Below, in pieces: positions 50,071-60,765 of a stretch of 64,000 nt of DNA. A model generated the notes under the pieces. It did not search any database. It saw only the letters and a list, made by a program, of their open reading frames with translations, and had not been told where the DNA came from. The translations under genes were made by a program, and so were the position numbers. The number at the start of each line of letters is the position of its first letter. Within the stretch, counting starts at the first letter, position 1. The stretch comes from Stratiolaelaps scimitus (lineage: Eukaryota; Arthropoda; Arachnida; Mesostigmata; Laelapidae), in the NCBI GenBank assembly GCA_019614645.1, contig JABWDB010000011.1, positions 248,001 through 312,000 on the forward strand, in the 5' to 3' direction.

Positions 50071-50430
50071 AATGAATGGAAAGGGGCATAAACCGGCATA
50101 ACAGACACGTCGTGACTAGATTTGCCGTACATGCCTTACATCATCACCTCTGCAAGGAAAGCGGCGTTCACGAGCCTTTCGAACCTTGTGGATGTTCGAG
50201 ATGTGGAAAACCTTATGATAGATACCACACAGCACGCTGTCTTTTAGTCCCATCGCTAGCGGCTTAGCAAGCAAACTGTTCATCCAACACAAATTAATGG
50301 TGGACTCGTAATATTGCAATTCTGCAATGTCTTGTACTGTTATTTCGTTGCACTCATTGTCTCAGCTGTTATATACTATCAACACTGGTTAATAAAAACA
50401 TATTGTATTCTAAAATCTCTTATATCTGTA

Positions 50431-50496
50431 GTGTGCCAGCGGTTAGGACAACGCCGGAGACTTCGAACCACAGGATTCAAATCTCACAGGGCACAT
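50431..50496 (+). other. tRNA-like repeat head
   Basis: GTGTGCCAGCGGTTAGGACA starts a 66-base stretch with a B-box-like GGATTCAAATCTC and closing GGGCACA that can pair with the 5' TGTGCC. It is too short and irregular for a functional tRNA; probably a tRNA-derived element. Confidence 0.35.
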
Positions 50497-50912
50497 ACGG
50501 TTCGAGTTTCACGAGGCATATTCGAATTGATACGGATTGTACTTCAATGCGTAAGTTTTGTCAATGAAGTTACTTAAAAAAGCAGCAATGGTAACTGTAG
50601 GAAATAATAAATTGCATAGTCTTAATTGATTTTCCATCTGTATGTGTTCAACTTATACGGTAATCGCTACGTACTATTTAAATTATAATTCGTAATTAGT
50701 TTTGGCAACAATCAATCGACTCATAGTGAGGTGCATGCTAGGAGGTTTCGACTCTATGTAATGTGCGGGTCACCTGCGTATGCGGTATCTATCTTGTTGT
50801 TGTAAAACTAGTCAGCGAATCACAACAGACAGAAAGGTCGTCAACTATAATAGTATACGTTACTTTGCAGAATATATTTATGAAACTTAGCTCAATGACA
50901 ATATAGTCCTGC

Positions 50913-51465
50913 GTGAGAGACCTTACTGCAGACATCTGCAGTTTACGACGATACATGAAAGAGGTTAATAAAAACACGCTCGTGAGGGCCCTCCGCTCCG
51001 CCGGTATCCTTTGCACAAGGGAGCCACAGGGCATCGACACCACCGGCGGGCGCAGCCCTGACGGCCTCACTCTCATCCCCTTCCACCGAGGCCAGCACCT
51101 CGTTTGGGACGGCACGGTGGTTGACACTCTAGCACCGCCTTATGTCAACCACTGTGCAACCACACCCGATTACGCGATAACGCGTACGGAGCGGGCCAAG
51201 CAACCCATTTCTTTTTCCGCGTTACTTTTGAAACCTTAGGCGCGCACGGCCCCCTCACTGCGAACTTCCTCGAAGGGGTCTACCATAGGCTGATACGCAC
51301 CACCAGCGTGCAGGATCTTTCCTTCTGCAACGACTGTCCCTCGCTGTGCAGAGAGGCAATGCCATCGCTTTCCTCGGGACAATGTCGGCCTCGGCCCCGG
51401 TCCCCAACTAATCCGCCCCCCCCACTAAAATAATCCCCAGAAATAATTCCTAATTATTGTATGTT
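50913..51465 (+). mobile_element. Retroelement-derived ORF with GGRSPDG...WDGTVVDT motif, 3' end
   Basis: The plus frame reads GILCTREPQGIDTTGG, RSPDGLTLIPFHRGQ and LVWDGTVVDTLAPPYV. This matches a family of retroelement-associated proteins with a conserved R-PDG-T...L-WD-T-DT-AP signature seen in many animal genomes. The motif spacing (PD followed by WD-T-DT) is reminiscent of restriction-like nucleases, which is my inference. A 3' tail ending near 51465 follows, shared with 13057-13165 and, inverted, with 58570-58929. A stop and frameshifts follow about 51.24 kb. Confidence 0.6.
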
Positions 51466-51671
51466 TGATTAGTAAAAATACGAGACAAAATGACCAAAAT
51501 CGAAAAATCGTCAGAAAACTTCGATGAATCTTTTTTCATTTACCTTTATTCTTCCAGTGGAGGGACGCGCAATGTCAATATAATATTATCAACATAGCAG
51601 CTTACCTAACCAAATGTGCCAAGCTTGATAAGGGTGATCGAGGAATAAACATGCTCATTTATTGGCTGTTG

Positions 51672-54600
51672 CTAATGGTTCGATAACCATCCGTGAATCT
51701 GTCCTTGATTGAGTCCATGCACCACTGGCAACGTGTCATCCCTAATGATCTCGATTGTGCGACCGTTGATGGGCTGCAGAGGTCGGCAATTGTCACCGAC
51801 GCTCGACTTCAAAGATGGTACCGAGCGGATACTTAGCAGCTGTTCATTATTGGCCCCTCCCCGCGGGAAGAGCAATGAAAGGCACGTTATTGTCATTAAC
51901 AGAAATGATTAGCAGTTTATTATCATTGGCAATAACGTATCTTTATCGATAGCTCAATCGAACATTGAGATTCAGATTGTAGACGATGCCGCCTACATCT
52001 AAGCTTATCTTATAGTTATATATATATATATATATATTGGGTCGCCTAATGAATTTCCGCCGTTTTAGAAAACCCTCGGCTATATCGTTCCCCTCCTCTT
52101 TGTTTCGCTTATCTAATCAACTATTGAAACATGCCACATTAGCGCTACAATCCAGCCCCCGTTTCTGGCTGCTGCATATCGGAGTTCGATAGCGATCCGC
52201 CAACGACGGAGATCCCAAGTGGGGAAAAAGTGCACCTTCGAGGTCAGCTTGTTTCGCAAGAATAGTTAGAACACTTGTTTCGCAAGAATCGAAACGCGAC
52301 TCAACTCCTTCGGCACACCTGTCCTGTGTACGACAAGTACCTGCTAACTGAACGAACAGCACAGGAGTTGTTCGCGACGCTCAAAGTTGGCAATGTTACC
52401 CCGACATCGCGACTTGCGACGGTCTGGTAGATTCGGCTACTCGATCAGGTCCGTTTGGTGGCCACTTGTTGGGGAAGATGGCCATCAACCAAGTCATCAA
52501 TCGGCCATGAAATCCGCCCAGCAGACTTTTCTTGGTTCTCATCTTCCGAGATGGATCTTATCTCCGAACAACACGCTTTCATAGCAATAGATTTCTGTAC
52601 AGAACTATCACGGAACAGGAGTGGGTGCCTCGACATCCACCAAATTCTGGGGAGTTAAACTCAGACACTCGGTAAAGACGTAGGAAATCGTAGGTCGTAA
52701 ACAATGACGGAGCTATTTAGCAGGAAATATGGTTAAATGTTATTTCTCTTTTTGAATATCTTTGCCAAGGGTTTAAAAAATGGCGGGAACTTATTAGGCA
52801 ACAAAAAATATTTACCATATATACTACAATATTCCCTTAAATAAATATATCCTCATGTCATATACTATAATAACTACCTGTAGCATTCTGTATCGTCGCC
52901 TAACGAATATATTGCTACATAATAACATCTCATACTACTGTTTTTTTCGAGCTGACCCTCAGCTGTTCCCCTATCTGACAGGCCTCAGCTCTTAACCTTA
53001 ACATCTCATATTAAGGCGTATCTACTCGAAACATTAGAAAACAAGAAATGCCTAGTATTGGCTACCTGGCGAAGGCTGATTCCAACCGGCTCAAAGAAGA
53101 CGTACCACGTAACCTCCTGTGTACAGGGCGGCACTGTGAGGGAACCGCGGTAGGTGACGTAGGATTTTGCAAGGAGATCGTATGAGGAACTAAAAGCATA
53201 GCACAGTCAAGGCAAAACAAGACAAGGTATGAAACCCCTGCTTTCGGGACCCAAAACCCCTTCACACCTTTTAAACAACGTGTTGTCAGGCAACCGTGAA
53301 CTAGAAGCAAAATAAGAGCTCACATAGATAAATTATGTCTGGATTTTCATCCGCGTCTATTTTGCGGTAAGTGGTCAGACTATCATAACAATGGACTTTT
53401 GCGGAGTCTTTCCTGTTACCTTTATTTCATTACGCTTTTTTTCAGAGGCTTTCCTTCTCCAAACGGCAGACATTTCATCAAACGGCAGACACATCATAAC
53501 AGGTCAACTTGTAGTTTACTTAAAAGGTTACAAAAGACGGCCACGAAACCGGAGTGGCCAATGGATGATTCGGCACAAATTCGTGCGCGGCTTTAGAGAA
53601 GGGGACGCTAGCGAACGAACGATTCGGAAACGCTTCGTGGTTAAGGCGCTGTCTGACATGCATAACCCTAACGACAAGCACTGTACTCGCCTTTGGAAAG
53701 GAATCTCCCAATCGAGATGGCTTAAATGCCACTAACCCTACAAGGTATGAGGTGGTCAAGGCATACTGACGCCACGACGTGTTCAGTCTTCTCCGCGTTT
53801 GGACGGTCATCCAGACTAACGATTGCGCGACTCAACGGCGTCTATATTGAATGACATAAGGAAAGAAAGGGGAAGAAACTATTGGTTGATGAAATTATCC
53901 CAGGGCATCGGTGGGTCGACCCTTGCCAACAGGAAATAAAAGGTAAAGGTTTATTGGTTTATTGAAGGAGCTGCAATTGTTACAATGCTTAAGCTCTCTT
54001 ATATGTCACACGGCTAGGCAATACCGTGAGATCGGTTATGTGAGATCGATATTGATGTGTCGGACGCTGCAAATGAGCCAACCAATCCTCACGGCAGCAT
54101 TGAGTAGCTATAATTAGCAAAGAAAATATATTCTCAATAGCCTAGCTATACGCAACTTACATGTTCGATACAGCCAGTATTTGGAGATTCCCCATCGGTA
54201 GAAGAGTCGCCAAAGGTAGGTGAAAGAATGGCTGCGGATACGCCTCCAGGGCGTCGAGACATTCGCGCAACTGCTCGTTGGGGAACGGCGTAATCTATTG
54301 AATGAAGAATTAATGAAAACTAAACTAAGCATTCGCGAATATGTTAATAATAATGTTAACAGCGCTGCCGGCCTGAGGAGCGTACGAATCATCATTGCTG
54401 GACTAATTGACTAGTTACAGCTCGGTATGTTAGACATCAACGCTTGCTTAAAACAATGACGACCTCTCCCGTATATTATCTTTATGCTGATCATATCAAT
54501 TGTAGAGGTAGCACTTACTTTGAACAATGAGGATAGCGCAACAACCGGCGATTCGATACTCGGATGATCTCGAAGCCGATAGTGAAAGAACTGAATCTGA

Positions 54601-56794
54601 AATTTACTCGAAAGGATTGCACAGCGTCCGGGGCATGCAGAATTCGTCTTTCGTCATTTTAGCCCATCGACTACTGGAGAATGCACTGGACGTGTACGCA
54701 GCAGGAAATCTTTGGTGCATTCAGAGCTAATAACAAAGGCTATTACCTGAAGCTGTGATGAGATCTAAATATGTAACAAGTGAGAGGGCGTACCTTGAAA
54801 GTTAGGGAGAACGCCCGAAGGGAGTGGCGCCCCTAGGCCTCTGAATTTTATTGATAATAAACCGTAGTTTCATAAAAAATAAGGTGAGCGTTCGTTGTAT
54901 CATAGCAAACACTATGTGATCAACAGTATCGTACTATGGTAGTAGACTATATGGAAAGCCTTAATATCTTGCATTAGGGAAGTTACGCTTTGAAACTCGC
55001 CGGAGATTGATAAGATCAGCCATCATTTCCGGCTGAGCTTTATAATTGCTTGTGGCGATTTATTTAGATAGATAATTAATGCGGATAGATGTGAAATCTC
55101 AACGCAATCTGAAGAGTCATCGGTAGGAACGGTGGACATTTTAGAAAAACCCGAGCATTTTTATCTACCTGCCTGATATGCTTGGGTTTATCTACCACAA
55201 ACAACCCCTGTTTCTGATCGATTCTACGCAAGGTGGAAGTTCGATGAATAGCCTTACGAACCTCCAGTGCAAAGTGTTCATCGTTGAGTCGGTGCTCAGT
55301 TTCTAGCGAATCCCGCCCGAAACGAAAGAAGATCTTTTCGAGTCGGAACATGATACCGTTTGGGTCCAGCACGAAGCGATTTCCTGTCAGATTCATAATG
55401 ATCACTAAACGAGACGCGAAACAGGACGTAGAATGAGACCTGGATCGAAAATATCACCCTGATAACAGGCTAGCGGTCAATTGTACACTACGCCAGAGAG
55501 TTGCACAACTCGATCGACTCAAGCCTCAAGACCGCAGGTGGCTCTTCATCTACGATATGGTTGTATACACAAGTGATGGTACAGCTAGCTGAGGCAACAA
55601 CAAGCAGGTGCGCAGATATAGCGTAGACGAGTGGGCATGAAAAAAAAACATTGGAGATCAGAGGGAAAAGTTCAGGAGCGTATTCTGTACCGGGGAAAAT
55701 CGATGGGGAAAGCCGTACGTCATATGTGTAGATAGATACGCTGCAAATCGTCGCCTTGAGTGATCAAGATAACAACAGGCTGCTGCATGCAACCAGTTGT
55801 CCTTCGTTGGAAAGTCATATCTTCGACCTAACTTTTTTTCGCACAGATTGTGTGAATTCGGGCGACTAGACGCGATGGACACCTCTTGCACGACCGATAT
55901 GCCGGCCACGCTATAACCGTTCACTACTCGCAGACGGGCACAACTATCCAGAAGCGATGGGTAATTATAGCACGGGAGGGGGGGGGGCGTGACTTAATGA
56001 GCGTTTTGATTGAAGTGAGCCAATGTTGCTTACGCTGTTCGTATTCGACATGCACGAGCCCAGAATCTACCGGGTCATTGTAGTTGATCAGACGTAGCCA
56101 CAACGGCTGCCGGCCATGGGGTCGACCCAATTGGTGGTGCTTGGTTAGATTTGTCGTGTTGATCCAAATCGGTGACTGTCTCTTATCTCCACATTGGTTC
56201 GGAGGGTCGTCTCTGTCTGGGGCTATATTCTGCCAGTTGCCTGGATTCCGTCCTCGTTTTCCGTCGTAAGACCAGGCACCATAGTCTTATTCGCCGAAAA
56301 AAAAAGATGCAGCAAAGTGTCATATGCACAGGGTAAGGAGTCATTATCTTATGACATATAAGAGAACTTAAGCATTCTATGCAGTTCCTTTAATAGTCCA
56401 TGAAAAGCCTTACCTTACCTTACCCTATTGTGATTTAGAACAAGAGTTCAGTCACGACCAAGATGCGACACATATGTGGTCGCATCTTACTAGGCCACGT
56501 TGCTGCGTATAACAGAGCAGCCACGGCAGTCAAAACTGAGACAAGCACAGAGTAGCCTCACCTGAGGGGTGGACTCCGAATATTCATATGAGCAAATATT
56601 CACATAGTACACATCTCTCAAATGATGCTCGGCCAACAGTACAATCCCCATTGTGCATCATAACTAAACAAACAAGCAACGTATGTTTACTTGCTTGAGC
56701 TAAACGCCCTCGAGTCAGAAGTTGGTGTTGAAGGTAATCGTCACAAGCAAATTGAGGTCTATCATAAACAACCCGACACTCGGAAACGGTACTC

Positions 56795-56855
<61 letters not shown>

Positions 56856-57287
56856 ATCATCGAATGAAATATCAAGTTGTTTCGCCCTCAACAGGCGTCA
56901 GATTATTTCCTTCAACCACTGTACGTGCACATGTCATTTGAACCATTACCGTTACCGAACACATCTGCAATCCTCATCTGTAGCATATCTAACACTCTTC
57001 TGCGACCCCCACCGAGCTGTGATGCTCACATGACACCAGCTTCGTGGGACCATGCCACTTCAGCGATAAAACCTACCCTTCCGCACTTGAGGCTCGTGAG
57101 AGCATGAAACGAAAAACCGTGTATCCTTACTATAGGCCGAAGGGGTCGCTTTCTCCCACACGAGAATGAGATAGAGCACGAGGAATATGAGGACAGTCAC
57201 GAAGAAGAACCCCACGAGCGTATTAGCCGCGTCCTTTCGTTGGAAGATAACGGGGTCCTCGATGCACGCGTCGAAATCCGATGACAT
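51672..57287 (-). CDS. Carbonic-anhydrase-related protein, membrane-anchored and acatalytic, 7 exons
   Basis: Alpha-carbonic anhydrase fold. Exons are 57287-57131, 56285-56034, 55404-55262, 54596-54519, 54294-54161, 53189-53066 and 51839-51672; the total is 352 codons in frame (351 aa). Residues 23-44 form a transmembrane helix without a cleavable signal, implying a type II signal anchor with the CA domain outside the cytosol. CA motifs: GAWSYDG (55-61), CGDKRQSPIWIN (84-95), EHRLN, SLTVPPC (271-277) and NCRPLQPINGRT. Cys84 and Cys277 match the usual secreted-CA disulfide. Expected zinc ligands are absent: FHFHWG is IFFRFG (Phe162, Arg164 at H94, H96) and the H119 position is Gln186 (LEIQFFHYR). 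It is therefore expected to bind no zinc and to be inactive as a hydratase, as in CA8/10/11-type proteins. The donor of exon 3 (gttcgt) and acceptor of the last exon are the weakest junctions. Confidence 0.88.
52039..52804. mobile_element. Mariner-like element with terminal inverted repeats, decayed
   Basis: Left end GGGTCGCCTAATGAATTTCC and right end, read inverted, TGTTGCCTAATAAGTTCCCG are imperfect terminal inverted repeats of about 35-40 bp, typical in sequence and length of mariner elements. The left end abuts a (TA)n run. The 766-bp interior has only a weak transposase-like trace (TERTAQELFATLKVGNVTPT) and many stops, so it is non-autonomous. It lies in the last intron of the carbonic-anhydrase-related gene. 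Confidence 0.65.
52955..53001 (-). repeat. Dispersed repeat matching 20086-20131 inverted
   Basis: GACCCTCAGCTGTTCCCCTA followed by TCTGACAGGCCTCAGCTCTTAAC is the reverse complement of the copy near 20.1 kb. Confidence 0.6.
53941..54016 (-). repeat. SINE-like family 2, body and tail
   Basis: Inverted copy: AGGTAAAGGTTTATTGGTTT starts the tail and AAGCTCTCTTATATGTCACA the body, matching 29540-29615. It lies in an intron of the carbonic-anhydrase-related gene. Confidence 0.6.
56352..56425 (+). repeat. SINE-like family 2, body with (TTACC)n tail
   Basis: GACATATAAGAGAACTTAAG, a diverged TGCAGTTCCTTTAATAG stretch and a repeated CTTACCTTACC tail. The short tandem tail is typical of retroposed SINEs. 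In the first intron of the carbonic-anhydrase-related gene. Confidence 0.6.
56800..56852. repeat. (TA)n microsatellite
   Basis: TA array of about 50 bp in the first intron of the carbonic-anhydrase-related gene. Another similar array is at about 60729-60764 in the CRAL-TRIO gene. Confidence 0.9.
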
Positions 57288-57960
57288 CGTTGTTGCCAAC
57301 GAAAAGCAGCAACAACAACAAGCACACGCTCGTCGGCTGAATGATTTGGTGGCGTCTCTGAACTGATCCGCGGACTACCGTTCGTGGTGCTCATTTACGG
57401 CTGGGTGTTATTATCAACGATGATGGATTACTGTGATATTATTATGTAATAGTATTACATGTTATGCTTTAATATTGTATACTTAGCTGATGAAGGTGTT
57501 GATTAAACGCTAACATTATTAGTTAGGGTAACGTTCGAACGACTAAAGGCCAATAGGATCCTGACATCGCATACGTTCGAGCAACATAACAGTAGTCATC
57601 TGGTGTCGTCCACACAATTGATAGAAAAATACGCGGCCGGGACAGCAACCACAAAGCGCTCATGCGAGGTTCGAGGATCTTTTTTTTTGCGGGGGGTTTT
57701 GGTAAAGCTTGATGCTCATGCGTCACATCAAGCAGAAGTGATTTGTGCAGGACACCCGAATCTGGTCCTAATGTGGGCGCTACAGGCTTCAACATCTGGA
57801 CCCAACAACTGTGCCCGGCTCAAGATCTGCGCCCCCTTGGAGCTTCCTGCGAAGCACCGCAACACGATCCAACTCTCTGTGCACAATTGATGTTTGTTGC
57901 AACTCATTTATGCAAGTGTTAAGGTAAGGAATGTGCGAAGCCGGCCTTAAATTGCATCGT

Positions 57961-58136
57961 CCCCTGGTGGCCTGATGCATCCGTGTGCGCCTTCCGCACA
58001 ACCGGAGGAGGACACGAAGCTACACGGGTTCGACTCCCACAGTTGCACATTTCCATTTAGGGGTCCGACTCACGAAGCAATGAAGAAGCAATAAGGAGAC
58101 GCTGAATGTTGGCCGGTCAACACTCAACCCGAAAAC
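57961..58136 (+). repeat. SINE-like family 1, most complete copy
   Basis: The head CCCCTGGTGGCCTGATGCAT resembles an A box and GGGTTCGACTCCCAC is a good B box. Body CATTTCCATTTAGGGGTCCG, 3' part GAGACGCTGAATGTTGGCC and end CAACCCGAAAAC match 44131-44283. This is tRNA-derived by the boxes; the species of tRNA is not identified. Confidence 0.7.
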
Positions 58137-58569
58137 ATTTTGGCCTTTAATTGCAATGACAACAGTTTCTGCTCGTTCGATTGCTCAATTCGAACACGAA
58201 CACAATCCATACGGTAAAATGCTACTGGTCGTTATAAGCAATGCAAAGCGAAAACACGCTGCATAGAATTGGTGACATGGTTTATTTTGCCTCTGCTTGT
58301 TCTATCTTTACACTTTATCTTTACAGCCAGCGAGACGATGTCATCCACGTTCATAATCTATATTCCGTACACCTTTGGAACAAACTGGGCATACGCAGTT
58401 TATCTTCAGCTGGCTATCAACAATTCATCGTTCTCATCGGCGTCCTGTCGCTCATGCTGATTGTTCCTGTCGTCGTATGATTGACACAATTCAATTTAAA
58501 CAAACAAAGCTAAAGGGCAGCGAGAGCGGTCGCTTCATATACAAATATCACTATTTATTATTCACACAT

Positions 58570-58929
58570 ACAATTATTAGGAATTATTTCGAGGGATTAT
58601 TGGGAGGGGGGATTAGCTGGGACCGGGGCGGAGGCCGACATTGTCCCGACGAAGGCGATGGAATTGCCTCTCTGCACAGCGAGGGACAGCCATTGCAGAA
58701 GGAAGAAGATCCTGCGCGCTTGTCCCCGGTGGCGCGGATCAGCCTACGGTAGACCCCTTCGAGGAAGTTCGCAGTGAGGGCGCCGTGCCCGCCTGAGGTT
58801 TCCAATGTAAGGGTGGGTTGCCTGGAGTGCGGAGTACTTCCGTAGCTTGACTGCGCCGCGCTCCGCACGCGCTACCACGTAACCGGAGGTGGTTGCACAG
58901 GGGTTTACATAAGAAGGTGCTAGATACAA
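58570..58929 (-). mobile_element. Non-LTR retroelement 3' end, minus strand
   Basis: The minus reading gives LAPSYVNPCATTSGYVVARA, parallel to LAPPYVNHCATTPDYAITRT at 51126-51185. It continues through ALTANFLEGVYRRLI and CPSLCREAIPSPSSGQCRP to the same 3' tail as the other copies. This shows the PDG-type ORF and the tail belong to a single family. Confidence 0.65.
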
Positions 58930-59365
58930 GTATTGATATACAGGTCTATATTGTTAGATCTGAAAGACTGGCTGGAACCCTCGTTGATACGCTTGTTGCC
59001 GAATCAGAGGGCCAGCCGTTAGAGGTGAGCGATTTATACATGATACCTATGTATGTACGTATTTATCGGCATGAGATCCTACAAAATATATATTGACAGT
59101 TGCTTAGCCAATACGATTGAAATATAAACAAGATTACACGCCAGTTCTCCAGATCTACATTGATGAACCTACATGATTACATTTTCTGTACCAATAAAAC
59201 AATAACTGGGAGCCTGAACGACAAATTATGATTGCTAGAGAACCCCTAGTAGTCTTTACCCCGACATCGCACTGGGTATCAATTTTCACTCATCGAACCC
59301 TATCTATTATCGACGAAATCCGTTGAAGTGTTGTCTATTCTTGCCGTTGGCCGTGCCAATTGCTT

Positions 59366-60725
59366 TCAATGCTCTACTCTATCGGGGTCGCCTTGCACCC
59401 CGTAGTAACTTCTGAGGACAAACCAGTCATGGTATTGTGACATTTCCTCGAATGTTTTCTCACTCGAAAATGGGCCACCCTTTGAAGTTGACGAGTACTC
59501 CTCGGGAAGAATAGATGGATCGACGAATGTCCCAAGATCGGAGCTAAAGAAGAACAACAGACGTTTCGTTATGTTGTGAATGTTATAGTGTCTCAACGAA
59601 TAACTCGTTGGCCAATAGATCGGTATACACTCCTATCAGGTAAAGCTTCATTCATTAGAGGAACGGGTTGGTATATTAAAGGAACTGCCTCGCAAAAGAA
59701 GGGCCATATAATGAGCTACCCCTTTTGTTGACAGGAGTTTCAGATGAGGCACACATTCATAGTCACCGAATGATGACGCTCATTTTCTCCGAACCATCAG
59801 TAGTGTAACTCAATGGTGAGTGCATAAATTGACGTATATCATCTTAAAGTCTACCGGTACCGTGGACAATTATCAGCGTTAAAAGAGAGAGAGAGAGAGC
59901 AAAAGAGAGACTGCGTCAGCCGACTCCGCTGGCGACTGAATATATATATATATATATAGTAGATATCAATTCAGTCGATCGAGCTAGTTCGCTCAGTCAG
60001 CACACTGTATTATTCTAATAACTTCAAATTATTCGTAAATTGCAATTACTGTTAGTACAATCGTTACCTCGAAGAGTGGACGTACAGACGCTTTCGCATC
60101 TTGGGCGAGAGGAAATTTTTGAACAGATTAAGCACGAAGCGAAACGGCGCAGGGCACGAGATGATGTGTATTGCCCGGATCCGCACAGGATACGAACCAT
60201 TAGCGCCATTCAGCAGGTACTGTTGAGGGGTGAGCAATGTGTTCACATGACAATTAGTATTATACATTTAATGACGGAACCCGTATTGTATCAGGCGAGG
60301 TGTACAAGTTGAATGAGGTTTAAGTAAGTCTAAGTTCCTGCGTCAGCTTGCCCACATCTCCTTTAGGACCGTAATGATTTTAGTTAATATCGTCAGACGA
60401 TTCCACTCGGATTCGAGGGCGTAAATCGTAACTGTCTGGTCACTCGAACCGATGTGTGGTGATATTATATAATATATCAAGCTCACCTTGAACACAGCCA
60501 TATCACAAAAGGGTAGATGCTTCAGTCCGAAACCGGAGCAGTCGAATACTACGGTGAGACCTTGCATCTGGACAAGTGGGTCGCGCATGGCCGCCTCAAC
60601 AGCGTAGTAGCCGAAGAAGAGCATGTCAGCTAACACAGCCTTAGTGTTGATCGAATCCCAGTCACCCTTGCGGAACACTGGCAAGTATAATAATAAGCTT
60701 AATATGTACGAACAACACATAATAA

Positions 60726-60765
<40 letters not shown>

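Noticed and set aside
58241..58752. Plus-strand hydrophobic open frames
   Set aside because: Three frames are open in parallel and the second half overlaps the antisense of a retroelement 3' end.
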